A stretch of DNA of 64,000 nt from Schinkia azotoformans LMG 9581 (lineage in GTDB: Bacteria; Bacillota; Bacilli; Bacillales; Bacillaceae_J). Shown piece by piece: positions 1 to 6,627 of the stretch. The translations under genes and the position numbers were made by a program. The notes beneath the pieces are model-generated. The model saw nothing but the letters and a program-made list of their open reading frames with translations. It made no database searches and was not told the DNA's origin. The DNA lies in the NCBI RefSeq assembly GCF_000307855.1, contig NZ_AJLR01000116.1, forward strand, positions 1 to 64,000, read 5' to 3'. Numbering within the stretch: the first letter of the stretch is position 1; every line of letters begins with the position of its first letter.

Positions 1-14
1 CTGCCCGTCGCACA

Positions 15-34
15 AAAAGGGACATAATTGTCCC
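15..34 (-). terminator. Rho-independent terminator of the sulfur operon
   Basis: On the minus strand a GGGACA / TGTCCC stem with a four-base loop is followed by TTTTTG, just after the stop codon of the MetE-like gene. The stem resembles the GGGAC core of the dispersed repeats elsewhere in this window. Confidence 0.6.
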
Positions 35-45
35 CAATAGTTTTC

Positions 46-1215
46 TTATTCCTTTCCTCTCAACAAATTCGCTGCCTCTACTAAAATCTTCAATTTTTCG
101 AACGCTTTTTCCTCTGAATTCATCGGACGTTGCGCAAATGTTCCAAAGCCACAGTCTGGATTTAGGAAAATCTTTTCTGCAGGAATATACTTTGATGCTT
201 CGGTTACTCTAGCAACAATATCTTCCGGTGTTTCAATTTGTTGAATTCGCGGGTTCACTACACCAAGGCCGAGTTCCACATCTTTACCAGCCAACTGAGC
301 TAATGTATTTAATTCACCTGCTCTTGGTGTTGCAAATTCAAGGATTAGTTGATCAATATCCATCTGTTTAAAATAAGGCATAACAGGATCGTACGGTCCG
401 TGTAACAATGTTGTTTCGTCCGTACTCCAGTTGCCACGGCAGACATGGACGCCGATTTTTGTACCCCGGCCTCTCATCCCTTCTGTAACTTGATTAATTA
501 AGCTTGTTGCAAATTTCAATTCTTCTTCGGCATCTGCTTTTGCCGTCAGTGCCCCACACATAAAGGTGCGGTTCGCATTTTTTTGAGTAAACACGATTTC
601 GGTTAAAACTGGTTCATCCATTTGGATAAAGCAAGCACCTTCCGCGATTAATTCTTCAATTTCTTCCCGCAATACTTGAACGATATCAACAGCCAAGTCT
701 TCCCTCGTCGGATAAACTTCTTGTGATAACCCTTCAATCCACATTGAACGAGATAGTAAATAAGGACCAGGTATCGCAACTTTTATCGGCTTTGATGTAT
801 GTTGTTTAAGAAAGTGAAGTTCATCAACCGCAAGGGGGTGGCGCCTTTTTATTTTTCCTACAGCTGCTGGGTTCGTTAACGAAAACGCAGGTACATCCAG
901 CGTTCCCAATATTTCTTCAAAACTAGCTTTGTCTTCAACATAGTCTAATAGTTCAGATACAGTTAACATTTTTACATTTTCAATTTTTTCAGCGACAAAC
1001 GAAATGAAGTTGTCCCGTCTTTGTTCACCATCTGACACAATATCGATTCCTGCATCTTCTTGGTATTTAAGACACTCTAAAACTGATTGATTAGCAATTT
1101 CATTAAACTGTTCTTCCGTTATTCTGCCTTCCCGCTTATCACGTAAACCTCTTAATACTTTGCGTTTTCTTGGCCAGCTTCCAACGACTGTAGTTGGGAA
1201 CTTCGGTAAATTCAT
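46..1215 (-). CDS. MetE C-terminal-domain-like cobalamin-independent methionine synthase family protein
   Basis: A 389-residue protein corresponding to the catalytic (C-terminal) half of cobalamin-independent methionine synthase, without the N-terminal folate domain of full MetE (about 750 residues). It starts with TTVVGSWPR and carries the zinc-site motifs GVHVCRGN (His and Cys) and NPDCGFGTF (Cys) near the C-terminus, so zinc-activated thiol methyl transfer is expected. The ATG has a GAGGTG site 8 bases upstream. It is the last gene of a four-gene operon with TusA-, DsrE- and OsmC-type proteins, which suggests a sulfur substrate other than plain homocysteine or a special methyl donor; that is inference. 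B. subtilis YxjG/YxjH are similar short forms. The family is clear, the substrate is not. Confidence 0.8.
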   Translation of the reverse strand: MNLPKFPTTVVGSWPRKRKVLRGLRDKREGRITEEQFNEIANQSVLECLKYQEDAGIDIVSDGEQRRDNFISFVAEKIENVKMLTVSELLDYVEDKASFEEILGTLDVPAFSLTNPAAVGKIKRRHPLAVDELHFLKQHTSKPIKVAIPGPYLLSRSMWIEGLSQEVYPTREDLAVDIVQVLREEIEELIAEGACFIQMDEPVLTEIVFTQKNANRTFMCGALTAKADAEEELKFATSLINQVTEGMRGRGTKIGVHVCRGNWSTDETTLLHGPYDPVMPYFKQMDIDQLILEFATPRAGELNTLAQLAGKDVELGLGVVNPRIQQIETPEDIVARVTEASKYIPAEKIFLNPDCGFGTFAQRPMNSEEKAFEKLKILVEAANLLRGKE

Positions 1216-1246
1216 TATTAATGCACCTCAATTATCAATCTTAAAT

Positions 1247-1975
1247 TTAGTATACGATTGAAAACTTAATATCTAAATCTACTTGATCTTTAAGTGTCTG
1301 ATAAACAGGAGAACGCTCTAAAGTCTTTTCCCAAATTTGATAAAGTAAATCTTCATCACTTGGAGAAGAAACATAGACTGTTCCAGCTATTTTCGTAATC
1401 TTAGGACTGCCTATATCCTCAAGTTCCATATGATACAGGACATTTTCTAACTGTCCTTTTAACGTTACCTCGAATTCATCGATTGTAATATTATTCTTGG
1501 AAGCTAGCATTTTAAAACCAACAGTCAAACAAGAACCTAAAGAACTGATGAAAAAGTCAACAGCACTGGGCGCATCAACTTTAGGGCTAAACTCAGCAGG
1601 TTGACCAACTAAAAATGTATGGTTACGGGAATGTACTTTGGCTGTTAACCCTTTTTCACCTTGGATGCGCACTGTCCACTTATAACCTTTTGCTGCTTCA
1701 AGGTCAGCCTCCAATGAGCGCTCTTCTTTACCGTTTCCTTTTTTTACAAAATATCTTTTATAACCGCCTTCATCATCAGCCATCCCTAAAAACTCATGCT
1801 TCACCATTCGGCACCAAGCCGGGAGGTCACCTTCAACAGATGCCTCCCTGCTCCTTATTTCCAGAACTCCGCCAACCTCTAGCGGATCAATATTTTTCTT
1901 AATAATCAACAACAATCCGGAGCCACAGTCCAAATCTCCACCATCACAGATTGCATCAACTTGTGGAATAATCAC
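1247..1975 (-). CDS. TusA-like / OsmC-like fusion protein
   Basis: Two domains are visible. Residues 1 to about 80 are TusA-like, with DLDCGSGLLL where classical TusA has Cys-Pro-x-Pro, then a DLPAWCRM segment with a second cysteine. Residues about 100 to 242 are an OsmC/YhfA-like domain with SSLGSCLTVG around its conserved cysteine; the second cysteine of typical OsmC peroxidases is not evident. TusA proteins carry persulfide sulfur and OsmC proteins act on peroxides or thiols, so the fusion may pass or detoxify persulfide. The start is taken as the GTG eight bases after AAGGAG; an in-frame GTG three codons earlier overlaps that site. It lies 12 bases after the DsrE-like gene in the same operon. 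Confidence 0.75.
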   Translation of the reverse strand: MIIPQVDAICDGGDLDCGSGLLLIIKKNIDPLEVGGVLEIRSREASVEGDLPAWCRMVKHEFLGMADDEGGYKRYFVKKGNGKEERSLEADLEAAKGYKWTVRIQGEKGLTAKVHSRNHTFLVGQPAEFSPKVDAPSAVDFFISSLGSCLTVGFKMLASKNNITIDEFEVTLKGQLENVLYHMELEDIGSPKITKIAGTVYVSSPSDEDLLYQIWEKTLERSPVYQTLKDQVDLDIKFSIVY

Positions 1976-1987
1976 TGACGCCACTCC

Positions 1988-2347
1988 TTAGTATGTAATA
2001 CAAGCTGCACCATTAGCTAAAAATTCAACCAATGTTGCTCCTCCAACAATTTTTGCACCTTCAATTAATTTTCCGTCATCAAGTCCACGTTTCTTAAAGC
2101 AAGGTGAACATACCCAAATTGTACCACCTGCTTCTACAAATGAATCGATTAATTGCTTGATTGGCGCAAATCCTTCTTCATGAATATCATCGGCATAGCC
2201 TTGCTCAGCAAGATAAGCACCTTCTGAGTTTAAAAATACAACCGTTTCAACACCAGAAGCAACGGATGCATTCGCTACAACAAAACCTAACGTACATAAA
2301 TCTGTATTATTTTTTGCATTTGTAATACTAACAGCTAGCTTTGACAT
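1988..2347 (-). CDS. DsrE/DsrF-like sulfur-relay protein
   Basis: A 119-residue DsrE-family protein, usually a small alpha/beta sulfur carrier. The sequence shows the family pattern of an N-terminal strand, FVVANASVA, VVFLNSEGAYL, and a CSPCFKKRG segment whose paired cysteines are candidate persulfide sites. RBS GGGAGAGATTTATA precedes the ATG. It is the second gene of the TusA / DsrE / TusA-OsmC / MetE-like operon, 15 bases after the TusA-like gene. The exact partner and substrate are unknown. Confidence 0.8.
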   Translation of the reverse strand: MSKLAVSITNAKNNTDLCTLGFVVANASVASGVETVVFLNSEGAYLAEQGYADDIHEEGFAPIKQLIDSFVEAGGTIWVCSPCFKKRGLDDGKLIEGAKIVGGATLVEFLANGAACITY

Positions 2348-2362
2348 TATAAATCTCTCCCT

Positions 2363-2617
2363 TTAGCATTTTTTAATATAAAAATTTGTGATTAATAAAC
2401 CTTCTTCATTCATTACTAGTAGTTCGTGCCCTTGCATGCGACACCATGCTGGTACATCCTCAACTGCTCCAAGATCATAGGAGATCACTTTGATCACTTG
2501 GCCTTGATCCATTTTTTTCATCCTTAGAAATAACTTAACAATTAATTCTCCGCAGCTGTCTGGACCGGCATCATAAAGTTCGTCATATTGATAATTAATA
2601 TAACTTATATTTATCAC
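2363..2617 (-). CDS. TusA-like sulfur carrier, Cys-Gly variant
   Basis: An 84-residue TusA-like protein. The active-site loop reads PDSCGEL, so the cysteine is kept but the prolines of the Cys-Pro-x-Pro motif are gone. It shares the DVPAWCRMQGHE segment with the fusion protein two genes downstream, so the two domains are close paralogues. First gene of the operon. The start is uncertain: the GTG at 2617 directly abuts GAGG, and the codons with good spacing are ATA or ATT, so an unusual start or a poorly spaced GTG is used. Confidence 0.7.
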   Translation of the reverse strand: MINISYINYQYDELYDAGPDSCGELIVKLFLRMKKMDQGQVIKVISYDLGAVEDVPAWCRMQGHELLVMNEEGLLITNFYIKKC

Positions 2618-2649
2618 CTCTATAAGTTTTTATTATATATATATATTAA

Positions 2650-2679
2650 ATTATAGTTTAGAGTCGTTTAAACTATCAA
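2650..2679 (-). promoter_or_regulatory. SigA-type promoter with an inverted repeat spanning the spacer
   Basis: Minus strand TTGATA, 18-base spacer, TATAAT. A perfect 8+8 inverted repeat (ATAGTTTA ... TAAACTAT, 8-base gap, 2653-2676) runs from the end of the -35 into the -10, a classic place for a repressor. It would control the sulfur operon. The regulator is not in the window. Confidence 0.6.
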
Positions 2680-2741
2680 TAGGGATTTCTTATTTATTGC
2701 TTATATATTACAAATTCATGAATTTTTGCATAATGTAATAC

Positions 2742-2774
2742 AAAAAACCTCTCAAGGGCTCAACGAGAGGTTTT
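2742..2774 (-). terminator. Rho-independent terminator
   Basis: AAAACCTCTC / GAGAGGTTTT stem, loop of 11 bases, running into T residues on the minus strand. It overlaps the stop codon of the 98-residue gene and separates it from the sulfur operon. Confidence 0.8.
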
Positions 2775-3069
2775 AACCTATATCATAATTATCAAATGTT
2801 TTAATTTTCCACTCCCCGTCTACCTTCTTTAATGTGCAAGCGAAACGATGGATTTCTCCTTTAGTATTCGTAATGGCGTAAAGAACGACAGCTTTATTTT
2901 CGTTTTCAGTTAATAATTGCGCACCGATAAATTTCTCAAAATACTTCGCACCCGCTGTATAAAGCTTTTTCATAATAAAATTCGGTCCTTTTGCAAAATA
3001 AGACCAGTCCGGCTGTTTAGTTTGAATCAGATTCTCAAAATATTCGGTTACTACTTTTTCAGGGCTCAT
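2773..3069 (-). CDS. Small NTF2/SnoaL-like hypothetical protein
   Basis: A 98-residue soluble protein with RBS AGAGGTGAGCCT before the ATG. An N-terminal helix (EKVVTEYFENLIQ) and alternating strands ending in KKVDGEWKIKTFDNYD resemble NTF2-like folds, where a C-terminal W-K-I strand is common. No catalytic residues can be assigned. It forms a single-gene unit with its own terminator, divergent from the NhaC-type transporter. Function unknown. Confidence 0.6.
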   Translation of the reverse strand: MSPEKVVTEYFENLIQTKQPDWSYFAKGPNFIMKKLYTAGAKYFEKFIGAQLLTENENKAVVLYAITNTKGEIHRFACTLKKVDGEWKIKTFDNYDIG

Positions 3070-3240
3070 AGGCTCACCTCTTAAAGCAGATTACTATAGT
3101 AAGATTTATACTGTTCTGTTCGGAATAATGACAGAAAAATAAAACATTATCAGACAAAAAACAAGCAATTCCCTTTCGTGATAATGCATCCACTCTATTG
3201 GCATACTAAGAAGTGATTTTTGCAATTTAGGAGGATGGTT

Positions 3241-4665
3241 GTGGCATATTCGTGGATTTCTCTATTGCCTTTTCTAATTGTTATTTCCATGTCCATTTGG
3301 TTAAAAGACATTTTACCGGGACTTGTTGTTGGACTTCTTGTTGGTTCAATTATGGTGGCATCTGATGTTTTAACCGGAACACAGCAATCTGTTTCCTACA
3401 TTATAACTACATTGTCGGATGAAACGAATATTAAAATCGTCAGTTTCCTTTATTTATTTGGCGGCTTGGTTGGAATGATGAATATTTCTGGTGGGATTAA
3501 AGGCTTCTCAGAGTGGGTCGGGAGAAAAATTAAAACAGAACAAGGAATCCTCGGACTTATATGGCTTACACTTCCTTTTACATTCATGATGCCAATGTTT
3601 CGAATTATGATGATCGCTCCGATCATCAAATCCTTGATCAAAAAAATGAACTTATCAAAGCAAAAAGTCGGTATGACAATGGATATTTCGACGGAATCAA
3701 CCATCGTTCTTTTACCGGTTGCGACCGCATTTGTTGGATTTATGGTTTCACTTGTGGAAGGTGGAATTCGCGACCTTGATTTAGGCATGTCAGCCTACGA
3801 GGTATTTTTATTAAGTATTTTATTTAATTTTTATGCGCTTATCATGTTAATCATTGGCATTATTCAAACATTTTGGCCTTCAAAGAAAAAGACTACTACA
3901 TCTAAAAAACATGAAGATAACATTGAGGATGAGGAACACGAATTTCACAGGGCTTGTATAACTAAAGAACTATCATTAGTAAACGCTCAACCATGGCATT
4001 TAATTGTCCCTGTCTTTTTACTCCTAGCGTTATCCTTGTTTCTTTTATGGAAAAACGGGACAGATTTAGGGGCTAAAACGGTATTTGAAGCCTTTTCGAT
4101 GGCCGATGCCACTTTTGTAATGCTGTTAGCAGTATTTATCACACTTATTTTCACATTTGTCTTTTATATTGTGCGGAAGCAAGCGTTAAACGAAATTTTG
4201 TATCATTTTTATGATGGCGGCAACCAAATGATGCAGGCGATCAGCATGCTGATCCTAATTTGGGCACTTACAATGTCTGCAGAAGATCTTGGCTTTTCAG
4301 CATTTGTCAGTTCAACATTGGGAGCCTTCTTACCGGCATATATGGTACCGGCCACGATTTTTCTAATCGGCTCTGTTGTCGGCTATTTTATTGGATCGTC
4401 ATGGGGAACGTGGGGATTGTTTATGCCACTCGGGATTACGTTAGCGGTCTCCACTGATGCCTCCATCCCTTTAACAGTTGGAGCTGTTTTTGCTAGCGGA
4501 GCATTTGGAGCGTTAACCTCACCATTAGGCGACACGACGATAACAACCGCCTCCATTTTGGATATGGAACTTGTTGAGTATGCCCGATATAAACTCAAGC
4601 TATCTGCCATTGGAGGAGCCATTTCGGCAGTGTTGTATATTTTATGTGGTTTGTTTTTTGTTTAA
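3241..4665 (+). CDS. NhaC-family Na+/H+ antiporter-like membrane protein
   Basis: A 474-residue, very hydrophobic protein with roughly 11-12 membrane segments and one charged cytoplasmic loop near residues 220-250. GSSWGTWGLFMPLG and the late GALTSPLGDTT segment are typical of NhaC-type antiporters, which exchange sodium (sometimes malate or lactate) for protons. The GTG at 3241 is chosen because AGGAGG lies six bases upstream; a TTG at 3220 and an ATG at 3235 are wrongly placed for that site. It stands alone with a terminator downstream. Transported ion not determinable from sequence. Confidence 0.75.
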   Translation: MAYSWISLLPFLIVISMSIWLKDILPGLVVGLLVGSIMVASDVLTGTQQSVSYIITTLSDETNIKIVSFLYLFGGLVGMMNISGGIKGFSEWVGRKIKTEQGILGLIWLTLPFTFMMPMFRIMMIAPIIKSLIKKMNLSKQKVGMTMDISTESTIVLLPVATAFVGFMVSLVEGGIRDLDLGMSAYEVFLLSILFNFYALIMLIIGIIQTFWPSKKKTTTSKKHEDNIEDEEHEFHRACITKELSLVNAQPWHLIVPVFLLLALSLFLLWKNGTDLGAKTVFEAFSMADATFVMLLAVFITLIFTFVFYIVRKQALNEILYHFYDGGNQMMQAISMLILIWALTMSAEDLGFSAFVSSTLGAFLPAYMVPATIFLIGSVVGYFIGSSWGTWGLFMPLGITLAVSTDASIPLTVGAVFASGAFGALTSPLGDTTITTASILDMELVEYARYKLKLSAIGGAISAVLYILCGLFFV

Positions 4666-4676
4666 TAGATAAAAAA

Positions 4677-4715
4677 GAAGCAAGAGTGTTCGAAATGATT
4701 CTTGCTTCCTTCTTT
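4677..4715. terminator. Terminator between convergent genes
   Basis: GAAGCAAGA / TCTTGCTTC stem with a 14-base loop between the antiporter and the convergent PPOX gene, with A- and T-rich flanks that could serve both strands. Confidence 0.6.
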
Positions 4716-4723
4716 ATAAAGGT

Positions 4724-5149
4724 TTACGTAAAAGATATAGTATAAGGACCATCAAGATCCGGATGGCTAATTAAACGAATATATTTGGGTTCACAACGAA
4801 TGACAATGTAATTTGGATCTTCTGGGCCAGTTAAATATTTTAGAAAATTTTCATGCCAAAGACGGTCCTTTAATTCTTTTTCATCGTGGATCGTTGCAAC
4901 TGCAACGATATCGATAAACGGTTTTCCGAATCCACCGCCCAACAGAATATGTACTTTATTATTTTTTTCGATATCCTGTACTTTTTCAGTTAGTTTGCTT
5001 GAAATTGTATAGAGTATGAAGTCTTCCTCATCATTTCGAAAAATCATATAGCGGGCAAACGGCTGATCCCCTTTCATCGTACTTAACGTTCCCAACCGAT
5101 GCTCACTCATAATTCGTTTTATTTCAGTTTTTATTTGTAGTTCATCCAA
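4724..5149 (-). CDS. Pyridoxamine 5'-phosphate oxidase-like flavin-binding protein (general stress protein 26 type)
   Basis: A 141-residue split-barrel protein. LGTLSTMKGDQPFARYM and the later HILLGGG and EPKYIRLIS segments match small FMN- or F420-binding PPOX-fold proteins such as B. subtilis YdaG. The TTG start is supported by GAGGTG eight bases upstream. It follows the luciferase-like monooxygenase by 16 bases, so the pair is probably co-transcribed and may share flavin chemistry. Substrate unknown. Confidence 0.75.
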   Translation of the reverse strand: MDELQIKTEIKRIMSEHRLGTLSTMKGDQPFARYMIFRNDEEDFILYTISSKLTEKVQDIEKNNKVHILLGGGFGKPFIDIVAVATIHDEKELKDRLWHENFLKYLTGPEDPNYIVIRCEPKYIRLISHPDLDGPYTISFT

Positions 5150-5165
5150 GATCCTAGCACCTCTT

Positions 5166-6170
5166 TTACTTTTTTCCTTCGACTATTTCTTTCAAGATTT
5201 TATACGAACTTTTTTGTTTTTCCGGATCAAAAATATAAGTTACAGCCATGATTTCATCCACATTGTATAGCTCTTGGAATTTCGTTATCTGTTCACGAAC
5301 GGTATCTTTACTTCCTATTAATGAAATCCTAGTTCTTTCTAACTGCATTTGTTTTTCCAACGGACTCCATAGCTCCTCCATATTTTGGGTGGGCGGCATT
5401 AATGGAGCTTGCGTTCTCCTGACAATATTCAGTCCGAATTGGTGCATTGTTGTCGCTAAAAATTGAGCCTCTTCATCACTTTCAGCAGCAACGACATTCA
5501 TACAAACCATCATATATGGTTTTTGTAAGTATTCTGATGGCTTAAAGCGGTTCCGATAGATGGAAATTGCTTCCTCCATGTAGGTTGGTGCAAAGTGTGA
5601 CGCAAAGACATAGGGCAAGCCTAATCGTGCCGCTAAATAGGCAGAATCTGTCGAGGAACCAAGGATATAAATTGGAATGTTTGTATCTACCCCCGGATAA
5701 GCTTTTACTACACCCTGTTTTTCATCTGGTCCAAAATAGTTTAGTAAGGCCTGAACGTCCTCAGGGAATGTATAGACGGAATCATGCTGCGAGCGTCTTA
5801 AGGCATTCGCCGTCATCATATCTGTTCCAGGTGCCCGGCCAAGTCCAAGGTCCAGACGATTTGGATAGATTGTGGCCATCGTTCCAAATTGTTCAGCAAC
5901 TACCAACGGTGAATGGTTTGGTAGCATAATTCCGCCTGAACCAACACGAATGTGTTCAGTATGCTCAAGAGTATGTTTAATTAAAATAGCTGTTGCAGAG
6001 CTTACAAGTCTTGATGTGTTATGGTGTTCGGCAATCCAAAAGCGTTCGTAGCCCATTTTTTCAGTTGCCCGGGCCAAATCAACCATTGCATCTATAGCAT
6101 CCTTTGCATCCTCGCCCTGCCGCACCGGAACTAAACTTAAAACAGATACTGGTATAGTAATATTTGCCAT
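5166..6170 (-). CDS. LLM-class flavin-dependent oxidoreductase (bacterial luciferase family)
   Basis: A 334-residue TIM-barrel enzyme of the group that includes B. subtilis YceB and YhbW. Visible family motifs are [11 protein letters not shown] at the N-terminus, [26 protein letters not shown] and [10 protein letters not shown]. Such enzymes use reduced FMN supplied by a partner reductase; the small split-barrel protein encoded just downstream is a plausible helper. ATG with RBS GGAAAGGAAAC. The substrate cannot be inferred. Confidence 0.85.
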   Translation of the reverse strand: MANITIPVSVLSLVPVRQGEDAKDAIDAMVDLARATEKMGYERFWIAEHHNTSRLVSSATAILIKHTLEHTEHIRVGSGGIMLPNHSPLVVAEQFGTMATIYPNRLDLGLGRAPGTDMMTANALRRSQHDSVYTFPEDVQALLNYFGPDEKQGVVKAYPGVDTNIPIYILGSSTDSAYLAARLGLPYVFASHFAPTYMEEAISIYRNRFKPSEYLQKPYMMVCMNVVAAESDEEAQFLATTMHQFGLNIVRRTQAPLMPPTQNMEELWSPLEKQMQLERTRISLIGSKDTVREQITKFQELYNVDEIMAVTYIFDPEKQKSSYKILKEIVEGKK

Positions 6171-6244
6171 TTTTATCGTGTTTCCTTTCCAATTTTCTAT
6201 TACTTCTATTCATAATTTTATAGTAGCAATTTGTTGTTTTTCTA

Positions 6245-6272
6245 ACAAACATAAAGGCTTATGCATACACTA
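6245..6272 (+). promoter_or_regulatory. SigK-like promoter of the repeat-protein gene
   Basis: AC at 6245-6246, 17 bases, then CATACACTA (6264-6272), matching the mother-cell SigK pattern AC-N17-CATAnnnTA. The start codon is 30 bases further on and the RBS AAGGAGG lies between. Confidence 0.5.
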
Positions 6273-6301
6273 TTTTGATAAGATAAGGAGGCGAATTTAA
6301 T

Positions 6302-6568
6302 ATGGAAAGAATGTACGGACTAAATCCGAATTTTGGATTTCAACAAGGGCAGGGTGGTTTTAACCCAAGCAATGTTTATCATTATGGACAGGGCGGTTTT
6401 TATCCTGATCATGGGTATCATTATGGGCATGGCAGCTATTATCCTGGGTATGGGTTCCATCATGGGCATAGCGGCTATTATCCAGGTTACGGTTTCCATC
6501 ATGGACACGGCAGTTATAATCCTGGGCAAGGGTTCCACCATGGACATGGCGGTTTTTATCCGAGATAA
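6302..6568 (+). CDS. Gly/Tyr/His-rich tandem-repeat protein, probable spore-coat component
   Basis: An 88-residue low-complexity protein. After a 15-residue head it consists of five 13-residue repeats of the form G-x-G-x-Y/F-x-P-x-x-G-F/Y-H-H/Y and a partial sixth (GHGGFYPR). It contains 13 histidines and many tyrosines, with no signal peptide. Tyr/Gly/His-rich proteins of this kind are common in Bacillus spore coats, where tyrosines can be cross-linked; the histidines could bind metal. RBS AAGGAGG lies 10 bases before the ATG, and a SigK-like promoter is seen upstream. The coat role is inference from composition and promoter. Confidence 0.65.
   Translation: MERMYGLNPNFGFQQGQGGFNPSNVYHYGQGGFYPDHGYHYGHGSYYPGYGFHHGHSGYYPGYGFHHGHGSYNPGQGFHHGHGGFYPR
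6347..6565 (+). repeat. 39-bp in-frame tandem repeats
   Basis: Five full copies of a 39-base unit (starts at 6347, 6386, 6425, 6464, 6503) and a 24-base partial copy, all inside the repeat-protein gene. Copies 3 and 4 are the most alike, so copy number may vary between strains. Confidence 0.85.
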
Positions 6569-6627
6569 ATATTTTCGTAAGCATAAACTCCAAAGTGACT
6601 TCCATCTATCTTGTGAAAGTCACTTTT

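Noticed and set aside
6347-6565. Possible CRISPR-like array
   Set aside because: The 39-base units are contiguous coding repeats without spacers.
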